Shown here one piece after another: positions 24,685 to 36,875 of a stretch of DNA of 64,000 nucleotides (positions within the stretch are counted from its first letter, which is position 1; each line of letters begins with the position of its first letter). The stretch is taken from positions 20,289,001 to 20,353,000 of the forward strand of contig CM076271.1 in NCBI GenBank assembly GCA_038380795.1. The letters run 5' to 3'. The translations under genes were made by a program, and so were the position numbers. The DNA comes from Pyrocephalus nanus (lineage: Eukaryota; Chordata; Aves; Passeriformes; Tyrannidae). The notes beneath the pieces were generated by a model. That model was not told the DNA's origin. It made no database searches and saw nothing but the letters and a program-made list of their open reading frames with translations.

Positions 24685-24940
24685 AGAAGGGACCTGCTTC
24701 CACCCCCTGCCATGGGCAGGGACACCTTCCACCAGCCCAGGGTGCTCCAAGCCCCGTCCAACCTGGCCTTGGACACTCCCAGGGATGGGGCAACCACAGC
24801 TTCTCTGGGCACCCTGTGCCAGGGCCTCCCCACCCTCCCAGGGAAGGATTCCTTCCCAATATCCCATCCATCCCTGCCCTCTGGCAGGGGGAAGCCATTC
24901 CCCCTTGTCCTGCCCCTCCAGGCCCTGGTCTGGATCCACC
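24685..24940 (-). mobile_element. CR1 LINE 3' end
   Basis: A well-preserved reverse-strand CR1 of about 255 bases: CCACCCCCTGCCATGGGCAG, GGACACCTTCCACCAGCCCA, CCCCGTCCAACCTGGCCTTG, CACAGCTTCTCTGGGCACCC and AAGCCATTCCCCCTTGTCCT in order. The outermost 3' block is partly lost (only AGAAGGGACCT remains). Open frames across it on both strands are by-products of the CR1 untranslated region. Confidence 0.96.
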
Positions 24941-25948
24941 AAAGGATCACCCAGATCTCTGACTGGTCCTCTCTGGGTGTTGTTTTAATCCATAAGGGAT
25001 GCTTTGCAGTGTCATTAATGTGCCAGGTCACCCCTGAATGCTTTTATGGGTGTGCCTACACAAGAAGGTACCCAAATTAATTTTCAATGGGCTTACTCAC
25101 ACAGGAGAAGCACCACGGCAATATTAATTAATCAGTCCAGAGCAGTTGCACTGCCCTGCTTTGCAGCTGAATTAATTGACCGAGTTACTCCTGGTGCTGA
25201 AACCACAGGGTGATGGAGCAGTGAGTGGTGCCAGGGCCACCCCTGCAGTGTGCCAGCACCTACACCACGTGCAGCTCCAAGCTAATCCCCTTCTGCAGGT
25301 GTGGGAAGAGCTGGAGAGCACAGACAGGCTCAAAAAAACTGAAAAGAATCCCCAAGTCGTTCTATTGCTCATTTATATTTAGCACCTCTTTGTAGGACGG
25401 GGGGAGGGAAGTGGCACAAGGTAATTAGGTGTGGTTTCTGCTAAAAGCAGAGCTCCACTGTAGGGCTGGAGTCATTAGAGCTCGTTAGGAGGAGCTTTGG
25501 GGCTGCAGGGAGCTGATGGAACCTGCGGGGCCACAGAAGCTGGGGAGGTGTTGCCGGTGCAGGGGATGTTTGGTGTAGGGGAGGGAAGAGATGACTGGGA
25601 GGGTTTCAGTAATGAAAATAACGTGAATAACACTAAAAAGTACAAGATTACGTGCTTTGGGGCTTAAAAACGCAGAATTTCAGCCATAGCTGGAAAATTG
25701 CGTTTTTGGATGACAGAGGAAGAGAAGGGTTTTAATATTCGTGTAGATTTTTCATTACAAACCAGAACTGGGAGCAGCTCAGCAAACCACACAGCAGAGC
25801 TGGGGCTGTTTAACACTCTGGTCACAACAGTCCAGAAGGAATGTTAATCAGAACAGGTGTGGAAACCACATCAGCATCACAGCCTGGCTTTCAACAAGAA
25901 TCCCAAAAGGAATTGATTAAAACAGCCCAGCAGTTCAAAGCTGGAGAG
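24941..25948. other. Unannotated single-copy DNA
   Basis: No gene or repeat is recognised between two CR1 copies. Confidence 0.4.
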
Positions 25949-26082
25949 GAATCACAGGAGGGTTTGAGTTGGGAGGGACCTTAAAGCTCATCCTGTTCCA
26001 CCCCTGCCATGGCAGGGACACCTTCCACCAGCTCAGGGTGCTCCAAGCCCCGTCCAACCTGGCCTGGGACACTCCCAGGGTG
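25949..26082 (-). mobile_element. CR1 LINE 3' end
   Basis: Reverse-strand CR1: GAATCACAGGAGGG, GGAGGGACCTTAAAGCTCAT, CCATGGCAGGGACACCTTCC, CCCCGTCCAACCTGGCCTGG and GACACTCCCAGGG. It is truncated abruptly after about 130 bases and then gives way to unrelated DNA. Confidence 0.95.
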
Positions 26083-27027
26083 TCCTGTCACCCCCTGACT
26101 CATGAAAATCTCTTTCCAGAGATCAACCTGTTTGCTGCAGATGCACCAGCATCAAACACCCAAAGGTGACTACAAAGCTCTGGGAAGAACTCAAGAGGTG
26201 CTGACTGATAGAGCTTGGCAAGTGAGCAGAAATTTTTCAAAGATTCTTTTTAAATCTGTGCAAGACTAGAGCTGCCCCTCACAGTGGCCCAGACCCAACT
26301 GAAATCTTTCATTTTCTCTTCAATGTGTAATTTCCCAGCAGCCTGATTGCTCCTCCACAGCATTTTCATCATGCTGTACAAGAAAGGAGAAAATTACTAA
26401 CAATTAGCTGAATTCTTCAGGCTTCACTCAAGCAGAATCCCATTGCCTTCACTGGGAACACTTCCCAGCATTGGATTCAAACTTTTCCCCCACTTATCAT
26501 TTGGGAAAGGGCTGAACAGAACCCCTGCAGGGCCCCAGCACAATGCTGGAAGAAAAGATCTTTTTTGTTCTTGTTGTTGGATGCACTGAGAAATATTTCT
26601 AGAGAATGTGGTGTTTTGATAAGAAGTTGTACCATAGCTGTAAATATGTTTGATTAAAACAAGACTTACCCTCAGCAGTGATGTGGAGAGGCAAATGTAA
26701 GAGCAATGCCCCAGAAGTGCTTGGGAAGATCATTTCTTTGAAGATTTTAACTTTTCCAGTAGGTTTTTTTTGGAGTATCTTTCAATTCATGATGCAAAGA
26801 AAGCACTGAATCAACCAGCACTGCTTAATCCAACTGAGGAAATTGTAAAGGGAAGGAGCAAATACACCTGGATAAAATGATGGGCCTTACATCTGTTACT
26901 GTGTGGGAAGACCCAAACACTTGGAGGGACCCTGGTTGTGAAGAACTTAGGAAGTGTTCATCCCGGTAATTTCTGACAGCTTTCCCACATCCTGATGTCT
27001 GATGAATTTGGGATTTCTTGTCCACAG
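26083..27027. other. Unannotated single-copy DNA
   Basis: Nothing recognised. The right end provides the acceptor-like TTTCTTGTCCACAG at 27027. Confidence 0.35.
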
Positions 27028-27118
27028 GGATTTCTGCAGGTTTGGTAAATCCTCTTCCAGCTTCTGAAGTGGGGAAAGACCTGAACTCCACGAGATACAA
27101 AGAAATGACCCTGTGCAG
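27028..27118 (+). other. Exon-like open segment, 91 nt
   Basis: It lies between an acceptor ending at 27027 and the donor GTGCAG/GTAACT. One frame is open (2 bases, 29 codons, 2 bases). It is in phase with the next exon-like block at 27258, which begins with a single base of a codon. The peptide includes DLNSTRYKEMTLC, which contains an N-S-T sequon and belongs to no family I recognise. Confidence 0.2.
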
Positions 27119-27257
27119 GTAACTAACAATCAGAATATTTGAAAATATCGAGTCCTTCGTGCTGGGGTGGCTGGGAGGGCTCGGAGAGGGAACCCTGCAT
27201 GTCCAGAACAAGGTTCATTCCCCCCCAGAAGTGTCTGTAAGGCTGTTCCCTGCCCAG

Positions 27258-27339
27258 GGAATGGGAGCCAGCTCCATCTGAAGCCCTGCCCGCTGTTCTG
27301 CCCCTGCCCTGGGGGAGCAGAAGCTGCAGAGCTGCCAAG
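27258..27339 (+). other. Exon-like open segment, 82 nt
   Basis: It follows the acceptor GGCTGTTCCCTGCCCAG and ends at the donor GCCAAG/GTGAGC. The open frame (1 base plus 27 codons) joins in phase to 27028-27118 across a 139-nt gap. The region is GC-rich with overlapping frames on both strands, which weakens the case. Confidence 0.2.
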
Positions 27340-27984
27340 GTGAGCGGGGTTTTATCCATGTGTGGATCCTGTGCCAAGGGCCTGGGGATCAGCCCAGGCA
27401 GCTCCTGCTGTGGGAGCACCCCTGGGATTGGGAGCAGCTGCCTCAGCCCAGGTCTCTGCCAGGGCACAGCACGAGTGGCAGAGCCTTTCCAACCCCCCCT
27501 GCCCCCAGAGCTTTGGCAGGCACTGATCTTGCCAACAGCCCGGTGCCAGCCCTGGCAGAGGCTCAAGAAGGGGGTGAGGGGGGTGAAGTGTCTGTTCCTG
27601 CCCTGCTTCTCTGAGCAGTTGGGTCCAGCAAGGTCCTAGATGGGCTCTCGAGGCAGGAACCTCATCCCTGTCCCCAACAAAGCATCTTTTAAAATCACCA
27701 GGTGGGTGGAACTCAGAAGTCCAGGACTGTCTCAGAGCTCCCAGCATCGGTGCTGCAGAACCAGAGGGAGGTTTGGGGCAGGTGAGTCCCCCACTGACCC
27801 ATTCCTGGTGCTTTGATCACCTGTCAGCTGCAGGGAAAGCCAGAGATGGGAACATCTGTGCCTGCAAGGCTGGTGCTGCTGAGACAGATGTTTGGGGTTT
27901 TTGGAATGACTCCAGGCAATCAACCTGTTTACAGAGGCTCACTCTGGTGTTAAAATGTTCAACTTCATTTTGACCCTTTGTGGT
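27340..27984. other. GC-rich unannotated DNA
   Basis: GC-rich, with overlapping open frames of 63-147 codons on both strands up to about 27750 and no clear preference. A pyrimidine-rich acceptor ends at 27508 (CCCCCCTGCCCCCAG). No gene is identified. Confidence 0.3.
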
Positions 27985-28122
27985 TGAGTCCCCATCCCTG
28001 GAGGGATTTCAGACCCCTGTAGATGTGGCCTTAGGGACATGGGTTGGTGGTGGCCTTGGCAGTGCAGGGGGAATGGTTGGACTCGATGTTAAAGTCATTT
28101 CCACCCTAAAGGGTTGTAGATT
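27985..28122 (+). mobile_element. CR1 LINE 3' end, older type
   Basis: Plus-strand CR1 of the type with GAGTCCCCATCCCTGGAGGG, GTAGATGTGGCCTTAGGGAC, ATGGGTTGGTGGTGGCCTTG and ATGGTTGGACTCGATGTTAA, ending near CCACCCTAAAGGGTTGTAGA. It is more diverged than most other copies and belongs to the sequence class also seen at 31985 and 38744. Confidence 0.9.
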
Positions 28123-30474
28123 CAGAGCTCTCTGGTGGCATTGCTGGGCCCGTGTCCCCATGGCAGTCAGGGGTGTCTGGAGGAGCTCTGTGCAGCTCTC
28201 CTGCCTGATGAACCCTGGGATTTTCTGCTCTTGGACTGTTTCACTTTACCCTTTTACTGATTTTCTCACTGTGCCTCCCCCTTCCAGCAGTTTCTCCACA
28301 GGATATTTTTCATGAGTCCTGCAGCCCAATGACATTTTTATCTTCCACCCTCCCCCTGTTTGACACAGGGTCTCACCTGGACTGGGGGGATGTGCTGAGC
28401 TGCCCAATTTTGGAGGAAAAGGGGGGCTGGGCTTTCCCCTGTGCTGCTGCTGAGCTCAGAACAAGCACATCCTTGACTCCAGCAAGGAGGGGCCAGCCAT
28501 TCCCACCATGCTCAGGCTCAGCTCCACTGCTGGAGGTGCTCTGCTAGAGGCCAGTCCATCTGAATTTAACATCCAGTTAGGAATAGTAAAAAGAATATTT
28601 TATCGTAAATCTGGGACTTGAAAAATAAGAAAAAACTGGCCTGATTTGTCATTTTCCTGGCAATGGGCAGAAGTAACTATTTCCATCAGATGAGACCATC
28701 AGCTCATTTCGACCACTTAAAACATATTGGTCTTTTCATTAATTTAAACTTAAAAAAGAAAAATCTCTTTGCTAGGCCAAGAGACATTTGCAAACATGGG
28801 AATTTGCAAACCAGTTCCTCTTGCATGCTCTGAAGCCCCGTGGTTTTTCCTCCCTTTGTTTTCAAGCCTAAAAATGACAGGAAGGTCGACGTGACCGTGG
28901 CTTAAAAACTGGGGCCCTGAATGTGACAAATGCTGCAGCCTCACATGATTCTGCTCCCATGAATAATTTTTTTCTCCCAACAAGAGCTCTTCTGGAGGAG
29001 GAGGAGAAGGAGGAAAGGCTGACCCACAGAGCCCTTCCACGGATGCTCTGATAACTCCTGCTTTCTCACTTCAGCAGGGCCATTTGTCTGCGTGCTTGAC
29101 ATTTGTCCTCCGTTTTTGTGCCACCTACTACAGCTCCCTCTGATTGAATCACTGCTGCCATTGTTATTTCTCTGTTCCTTGACTTCTCCCAGTGAGCTGA
29201 AAATACTTTCATTCTTGTTTGCTATTGATCAGATAATCCACAGGTCTGAGCTGCTCTGACGTGGCCAGGACTGCACGTTGATAGACTGGAAAATAAATAC
29301 CTGTAAGGAGGAGTTCACGCTCCTTTCCCTGTACCTACACAATGTTTTAATATTCTCAATCCCCTTCTGATGTGTTACAATTGACAGTAATGACATTCCA
29401 GTGCAGGTGGTGTGCGTTTCCAGGAGGGAGATCATACCTGAGAAAGCAAAACTTCCTCCCCTAAAAGCCCCCTGTGTCGTGGATGAAATAATTGCAACCA
29501 GCGCTTGCCTGAAAATTCACCACGGCTCAGAAGTGTTGGCTCCCGTCCCACTGGCTGGGCTGAGACTCCCCCAGGAGCTGCTCCAAATCCTGCTGGAGCA
29601 CCTGAGGGCAGTGGGATTCCTGAGGAGAGAGAGGTGGGTGAGCCTGACCTTAGGCCTGGCAGTGTCGATGAAATCAGGCGAGCACGCAAACCCATCTCGG
29701 GGTGATTCCTCTGGGAGATGATGAATAACAGGAGCAGTTCGAAACATCTTCCACATTTTCACGCAGCTTCAACCAGGACACAAATATTTCCTTCTCCTTA
29801 CACCATTATTACCACCCAGGTGTCTACAGAGGTACAGAATTGTACAACTATTTGCTTCTAAATCGAGCTGCGTTTTTGCTGCGTGATTTATAGACCTGTG
29901 ACGAGGAGACCTTTCCCTCACGGAGGGTTTTTCCAAGTGAATCTGCATCACTTTGATGGGTCATGCTCCTCAGTTCAGTTCTTTTGCCTGCCATTTGCTA
30001 TGGCTGTTAAACAGCTTTAAAATTAAAGCGTGATTATTCAGAAATCACTTCATAAAACATTATATTCCATGTGCCACTGCTTTTGCCTTTATGTCTCACA
30101 CTAGGCAGGAGAAACTGCTGAGTGTGAACCAGCAACAGAAAGTTCATTATGGGTAACTGTTGATTAGATAGGAAACTGAATTGTAGAAATGAGATCAGAA
30201 ACATGTAATTGCCTGCAATGCTTTGGAGAGGGAAGGAATTGCAGCTCCAAGGATCGTGGGGATCACAGATCCTTCTCATGCAGACTGACAAATACAGACC
30301 CAGCTGTAGAACATTTCACTGCTGGTACAAAGCACATTCCCTTTGTTCAGCTCCTGGCAGATGAATGAATCAGTGGGAAATTGTGTATTTTAAATAGAAA
30401 AAAATGTATTTTTTTTCAGGTGATCCTGCAGGGCGGGTGCTCTGCTGAGGGGAAAAGGAGGCTTTGGCTGCTGT
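28123..30474. other. Unannotated single-copy DNA
   Basis: No repeat is recognised. A plus-strand frame at 29401-29721 (106 codons) and two overlapping frames in 29500-29700 are not splice-flanked and cannot be distinguished from chance. Confidence 0.35.
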
Positions 30475-30622
30475 AGGATCGTGGAATGGGTTGGGTTGGA
30501 AGAGCCTTAAAGCCCACCCAGTGCCACCCCTGCCATGGGCAGGGACACCTTCCACCAGCCCAGGGTGCTCCAAGCCCATCCAACCTGGCCTGGGACACTC
30601 CAGGGATGGGGCAGCCACAGGA
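30475..30622 (-). mobile_element. CR1 LINE 3' end
   Basis: Reverse-strand CR1 with GATCGTGGAATGGGTTGGGT, TGGAAGAGCCTTAAAGCCCA, CCATGGGCAGGGACACCTTC and GACACTCCAGGGATGGGGCA. It is truncated at GCCACAGG. An A18 run follows about 40 bases later but is not part of the element. Confidence 0.95.
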
Positions 30623-30661
30623 TGGGATCCTGTGCCATCCTGGATGGTAAGGAATGGAAAC

Positions 30662-30679
30662 AAAAAAAAAAAAAAAAAA
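30662..30679. repeat. A18 homopolymer
   Basis: Eighteen A. Simple sequence. Confidence 0.95.
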
Positions 30680-31984
30680 GGAATTAAAAACAGAACTTGC
30701 AGTTAGGGAAGAATGAAGAAAACTTGCTTTGTGTGCCTTTGTGTAACTGAGCTACAAAATGAACCATTCAATAAGTAGAGATCAGGGATAGTGTGAGCTG
30801 GAAAACAGGCTGTGTCCTGTTCCCATAACACTGAAAATGGGGAAAGGAAAAGGCCAATCAGCAAAACAATGAAAATATTGCAAAAATAAAGGTGTCTGAG
30901 GGACTTTGGAGTTAACCTAGAAGAGGGAATGTTCTGCTGGAGCTGGTGCAAGGTTAAACCTGTACGTCTTTCTCTCCCCGCCAAGTCTGTTGTTTCCAAG
31001 CCTCATTACCCATTTTGCTGAACATTACAATCATTTCTCTTCCACCAGGTTATATCACATTTTTCAGCCTTTTAGGTGCAGACCTGAGAATTATTGATCC
31101 AATGAATCATCCTGACTTTGGTGCTCCTGCTGCTGCTGGCTCCTGGAGAAACCAGGATGGGGGCTAAATATTGAGCACGTTTTCCTGAATATTCTCTGAA
31201 TTTTTCCACGTGGAAGAAGCAGCAGCACGAGGACATCAACTCTCTGCAGTTTTTATGGTACTGCATGATGTTTAAGGCATCTAATGATGCACAAACACCA
31301 AAAACCCCTTAAACAGGTATTTCTTTTGTTCCAGTGAGAGGTCTGTGCCACTGAGGTGTTCTGTGCTCAGTACCTGAGGCGTTTTATTTGGTATTTGATT
31401 TCTTAACAGGGCTCACTGGGCATGCAATGGGATGAGCATGGACAGGTTTGACTTCTTGTGTTTCCAACATCCAGCCAAAGAGGGTTGATAATAATAATAC
31501 CCAAACCAACAACAGGAACAACCAGAACACCAACAATAATGACAATAATTAATGCCAGAGAAACTTCAGCCTTAGACAGGAATACAAGAATATACTCCAA
31601 GTAATATAAACTAAGTAGTCTTTTAATTATTAGATAAAATATAGTGGTCAAATAATAGAAATTAAATACAGTCTCTTATTTATTGGATAAAATATAGTTA
31701 TTTTTTAAAAAATACCAAATAATTATACTAATATATATTGGTAAAAATACCATTACTAATTATATTGTAAGTGCCTTTTGTGTTTACAGAAGGAAATGCA
31801 TCATTCATGATCTTGACACTAAACTAGGATTATAAAACTACACATGGATATTCAATTTACCACAAAATACACATTGGCAATCTACTTAAGGCAAGTTATT
31901 TTGGCTGATCTGAGCTGCTCTCTGTAAGGTTCAGGAGAAAGGAGCTGTAGGACTTATTTTGTAGAAAAATGCTGGGATAGAATT
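30680..31984. other. AT-rich DNA with a diverged 53-bp tandem duplication
   Basis: No gene is seen. The part 31480-31770 is very AT-rich. Within it, 31617-31644 and 31670-31697 are 28-bp near-copies (25 of 28 identical) with a 53-bp period, both ending in GATAAAATATAG. Confidence 0.6.
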
Positions 31985-32046
31985 TGATGGTCAGGACTGG
32001 ACTTGATGATCTTGGAGGTCTTTTCCAGCCCTAATGATTCTACAAT
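31985..32046 (+). mobile_element. CR1 LINE 3' tip
   Basis: Plus-strand CR1 terminus: GGACTTGATGATCTTGGAGG, TCTTTTCCAGCCCTAATGAT and TCTACAAT. Only about 60 bases remain. The end resembles the ATGATTCTATGAT tail expected of CR1. Confidence 0.85.
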
Positions 32047-32560
32047 ACTGAACAGAATATCCCAGTTCACTTCTCTGTTTTGTAAGAGTAAGGAGATTGA
32101 AATAGTTAATAATTCTGAATAAAATTAACTTTCCTTCAGCAAAACAAACAGCCCCACAAAGCTGTGGTAATTCTCTTGCAGCTTTCCAAGGCAATTAGGC
32201 TCTAATGGCTGCTGAAGAGATTTTCATGTCGTTTCAAACACTGCTTGGAACAAATGGAACCTACAAATTTTTTCTCATTGTGACTTTATTATCTGAAAGG
32301 AAATGACTAATTTGGAGTTGGTTATTATTGTTTTATAGCCCATGAAATATAAGCATCAAAGTAAACATTTCCATGAATTTAAATATATAATATAGGGAAT
32401 GTGGAATACAGAAGCCCTCGGCTTGTGAGCCAGTATTTACTGTATTATTATATTTATGCCAGAAAATAAGTGTTCTCTCTTACTAGGCCTGTTTTTTCAC
32501 AGCAATTTGTTCCCTGAGGTCAAATGTGTGGTGAGCAGAGGAGCCTCAGTGAGCAGCACA
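32047..32560. other. Unannotated single-copy DNA
   Basis: AT-rich with no recognisable feature. Confidence 0.4.
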
Positions 32561-32645
32561 TGGAATCATGGACTCACAGAGTATTTGGGTTGGAAGGAGC
32601 ATCAAAGATTGTCTCATTCCCAGGGAGAAGGGACATCTTCCATCT
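32561..32645 (-). mobile_element. CR1 LINE 3' fragment, degraded
   Basis: TGGAATCATGGACTCACAGA, TTTGGGTTGGAAGGAGCATC and GAAGGGACATCTTCCATCTC follow the reverse-strand CR1 order, but with more substitutions than neighbouring copies. Similarity fades after about 85 bases. Confidence 0.75.
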
Positions 32646-35600
32646 CTACATGCTCTGGCCACGAGCAGATATCTTCCCAAGGTGAAGCTGGTGGTGCTGC
32701 TGGCCAGGATTTGAGAGGGGAGGGCTCATCCCAGGCGTTCCCAGGTAATACAGTTTGTCCAAATATTCACCACCAGCAGCTGGTCCCTTCTCAGAGGCAC
32801 GTCTGTACAATCAGGAAAAGAGCCATAATTCATTTAAAGCTGACCTGTATTTAAGAATTATTGTGCATTGCCTTTCAGTGAGACAGCTTATCCTGAAATT
32901 GTTCTTATTTTCTATCTCAATTTGAGTGTGGGGATGAATTATGACATGTGAGTAGCGTGTGGAAGAATGGGCTCCTCACCTTTGAATGACTGTTGATTAA
33001 AGCAGATCCATTAACGGGGCAGGAATGAGAAGCACTTTTTTCCTGTGTGGATTCCCTGGCACATAATGAGGTCTGGATTTATATTGCAGCCTCTTCCTTC
33101 CTACAAATGCCAGTATAAATCTTGCTGCTTTGCTGCCTCCCTCCAGCCTGTCCAGTCCATGAGAGCTCTGATTTCTTGGCTTCCCTGCAGCTGCACTGCC
33201 CCAGGTAGCTCCTACACCCCACAGCAGCTGCTGCTGCTGGCATTTACCTCTGCTCCCCTCCCTGCACGGTGCCACTGCCCCCAGCTCTGCCCCACAGGGA
33301 TTTTCCCAGGCTATTTTGATCCTCATCCAGACCATATGGATTTCCTGCCCTTTCAAGTGCAGTAAATCTGTTGCTGCAATCAGACAGCCCTGTCGATCCA
33401 GAAGCCCCTTTTCCCCCAGAAATGCTGGGAGAACATTCTCTCCATCCCATGTCTTGCTCTGCCAGATCTTCCCTCCCCTCAGTGCCTCCCTCAGCCTCCT
33501 TTGTGCCTCACACCCTCCTCATGCACAGACAGAGTTCCCAAGGTGTTTGTGAGCTGCTCTTACCCTTTGCATCCCTCTGGAAACCTCCCCATTCTGCAGC
33601 TCATCCCTGCTTTGGGTCATGACAAGCTCCAGCTTCTGTTCCCTGTTATTTCCCTGTCCCAATCTCCCAACCTTTTCCTGTCCCTGTTCCCTGGGTAGCA
33701 TCCTGTCCATCACACACGGATGGACAGCTCACCAGATGTCTCCTCTGCTCTGTTTCTCCCAGTGCCAAGAAAAATGGGATCCTGACTCCTGATTTCTGGG
33801 CTTGACCATAAAGAATAAGGATTATGATCATTGGTGCCATTCTTATTTATTCCATTACAGTGTCTGTTTATGGCACATGAGCCTCATTGTATTGCAATGA
33901 TACAGATAAATTTGGGGCCCTTATTTTTAATAACCACTTGCAGGCTGTACATCATCCATTTCCCCCTCATTTAGATACTTGCTTCTACTTCAAGAAAAAT
34001 AAAAGTATCCCAGTTGTGTAGGTAATAAAGCTGGTGGAACAAACTCAGAAGAGCCTTTTACAAAGGAATTTGATTGTGATAATTTTTCATGTGTTAAAAG
34101 AGGAGCCTGCTGGCTTTCTCTGGGAGATGTTGGGGTTTATGTTTTGTTGGATTTTTTTCCATCCCAAACTTGTAGTCATGTGGAAGGTGGTTTTTTTTTT
34201 CAAGGGAACACAGAAGCATCCCTGCATTTATCAGCTGAATTATTTGAGGAACTGTATTTTATAATTTAATGAGGCTTGAAGTTTTGCAGCTAAAACCTGA
34301 ACAAAAACTTCAAATAGTATGAATCTGAGTTTTGAAAGTACACCTCCCTGCAAGTCTGGTGTAAATACCTACAAAACACTGCCTGAGGGGGCAGAGGGGC
34401 AGAATTCGCCCCCCACCCCCTGCTACCAATGTTGAAATTCTTAGAAATCCCTGGAGAGTATCCTGCTGCTCCCCTCTCCCCACCTCCCCTTATCTCTCCT
34501 TTCCCAGTCAGTTTACGTGAATTTACCAACAAAATATTCTGATTTTTTTTACTTCATGTGATTAACAAGGAAATTGAAGAAATACTCAGCCAAGTTGGAA
34601 ATGCTCCTGTTGCACCAGAGAGGGAAGTCATCTCCGTGGAGCCTCTGGGATATTGTTCCTCAGCTGCAGTCCTTGGGAGAGCAGCACAATTGTTCCCATT
34701 CAAACAAAAGGAGCCTAATGAAAGTGGTTTAATTTGCTGATCAGCTATTCAGAGCAAAAGGAATGGCCATGCAAGGTGTCCTTGGAGCCTGGGAACGAGA
34801 GCACAATCAGAACGTTCAGTTTATTGACACTCAGCGAGTGCCATGTGCGTAAATGTTGGGGGAGGTTTCTGTAGCCTCAGATTTTATTCCCTCTCCCTTA
34901 GAAAGGGCCATTTCCCTGGGCTTTTTAAACACCTCCAGGTTCAGTTGTGCTGCTGGTCTTGATGTACCGAAACCAAGAGGCTCTGTGAGCTCCACGTGTA
35001 GTTTGGAGGGGAAAGATCTACTGGAAAGTCATTCCAAGGAACTCATTTAGGTGCCTGTTCTGCTACTCTGAAAACCTGTCTGATGGTGTAATTGTTTTTT
35101 ACAATGATTTCTTTAAAGATATGAATTTATTTTCTTACCAAAATTATTTATTTTTTTTACATTTCAAAAAAAATATGCAAACTCTCCGAAATCCCCACAG
35201 GACTGGGAATAACTTGGTGATGGAAAGAGCCTCTGGATAAATCTGAGACTCCCCCCAGCACATGTGGAGGGTCAGAGCTGGCTGAAGATGTCATAAATTA
35301 CAGCACTGAGTAAAAATTTCCTCTAAAATGAGCAGTTCAACTACCAGGCCTTTTCCTGGGCCCTAGGAATACAAAATGGTGCTGTACCAATTTCAAGTAA
35401 ATTCACATAATCACATGCCAGACTCTGTAGGTGACAGCAGGGGAACCAACAAGAATTAGTCTTTGCTGCTCTAATTCCATATTCATGTCAAAGTACAGCA
35501 CAGCCGATACAACTTTTAATTAAGACAAGCTAACTCTTTTTATGCACTTTTATTTCTGCCTGTCTCATTTCCCCACACCTTTGGCAGTGCCAAAAACTGC

Positions 35601-36235
35601 TGAACTGTTGCATGAATGGCCTGACAGTGTCACTTTACCCAAAGGAACATCCTGTACTTATATGAAAGAAGATATTTTTCCTTTACTGAAATGCATCCCT
35701 AAAAAAACCCCAACATTTTCTGAGTTAAGCTGAAAGAAAGGGCACAAAATTCAAGAAGATGTCCATACTGAGAATGTAGATTCTGTTCCTGCTTTGTCCC
35801 TGTAATGCCTGAAGTCCTTATGCTGCTGCTGTTTGTGGTAAATTATATATCACCTCTTTCCTGACTCTTCTTACTATTATCTCCTGCTACCCATTCTTCT
35901 TTACCCTACTCATCATCTTCCCTCGTCTTCATAAAATGGTCTAAAAGAGAAAATTATCACGTTTGGGGGTCAGATGAGAAGAAAATGAGGTGCTGCTTGT
36001 CCATGTGCTCAGCCCTCGCTTGTGATCGCAGCCGCTGTCGGATGAGGCCGATAATTCTGGGACCTGTGAAGCAGCTCCCACAGAGGGAATTAGTTCTGAT
36101 GGATAGTAAATACCTTGCCAGTTATTTTGACGTGATTTTTAAAATTTGGGGTCAACCAATACTTCTTGAATGGATGGAAAATCCAGAAAGAGATCCACAA
36201 GACTCCTGGGAGCCGTTCATTTTGTGTATGACTGC
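32646..36235. other. Unannotated single-copy DNA
   Basis: No gene or transposable element is recognised. 33390-33700 is markedly pyrimidine-rich on the plus strand. Frames of 106-132 codons at 32456-33365 are not supported by splice signals or recognisable domains. Confidence 0.35.
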
Positions 36236-36256
36236 ATATATATATATATATATATA
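36236..36256. repeat. (TA)n microsatellite
   Basis: About ten AT/TA units. Simple repeat, probably variable in length between individuals. Confidence 0.95.
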
Positions 36257-36696
36257 GTGGAATATAGAGAGCCAGGTTTCGTTAATTTTCTTTAAAAAGG
36301 GAATGAAATGGTTTGTTTCCCCACTCCAGAGAATGTCTGAAGCTGTTGGGTATCCTGGTAAGGCCTGTCTAGGGTCTGTGCTGATGGTGCTCATCCCCCT
36401 CTCAGGGCTGGATTCCATCGATGTCCCCCCAAACACCACAGGGGTGCAGCTGGCTGAGCATCCCCAGAGCCAACACACCCCTCCTGATCAACCAGAGATG
36501 GAAATATCTGTAAGTGAAATGCTTTGGTAGCCATTTGGGGTGGTTGTAGTGATGAACTCCATGGGACTGAGAGCATCACCCTCTCGGAGTTTGCTTTCAA
36601 CCTTCGCTATTCCCTGAGCCCGGGGGGTCTCGCTCCCCTCGGAGCTCTGATGTTTTATGTCTCAGGTGTGCAGTGCCTCTTGCCTTTCCCTTTCAG

Positions 36697-36786
36697 AGAA
36701 GCAAGGAGTGTTGCAGGAGAGTTTCCATCGAGATATTAGTGAGGTAATTAAGGACAGAGCCTTCTGGAGCCCACGCTGGGAGCCCG
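36697..36786 (+). other. Exon-like open segment, 90 nt
   Basis: A very good acceptor (CTTGCCTTTCCCTTTCAG at 36679-36696) is followed by a purine-rich start (AGAAGCAAGGAG). Two donors are possible: GAG/GTAATT after 36743 and CCCG/GTGAGA after 36786. One frame is open through both and continues to 36875. The peptide, with HRDISEVIKDRAFW, is mixed and charged like real protein, but I cannot place it. The local CpG level is higher than in flanking DNA. Confidence 0.3.
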
Positions 36787-36875
36787 GTGAGAGGCTGCGC
36801 AGCCATCGGGGAGAGAAAACACCCCCTTGTTCCCCGAGCAAAGAACTCCCAGAACGTTTCACAGGCATTTGCTAA

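Noticed and set aside
24534..25080. Cluster of 98-142 codon frames on both strands
   Set aside because: They overlap one another in several frames over a single CR1 copy, as expected for its GC-rich untranslated region.
30475..30679. CR1 plus A18 run read as a poly(A)-tailed retroposon
   Set aside because: The CR1 copy is in reverse orientation with its own 3' end on the far side, and about 40 unrelated bases separate it from the A run.
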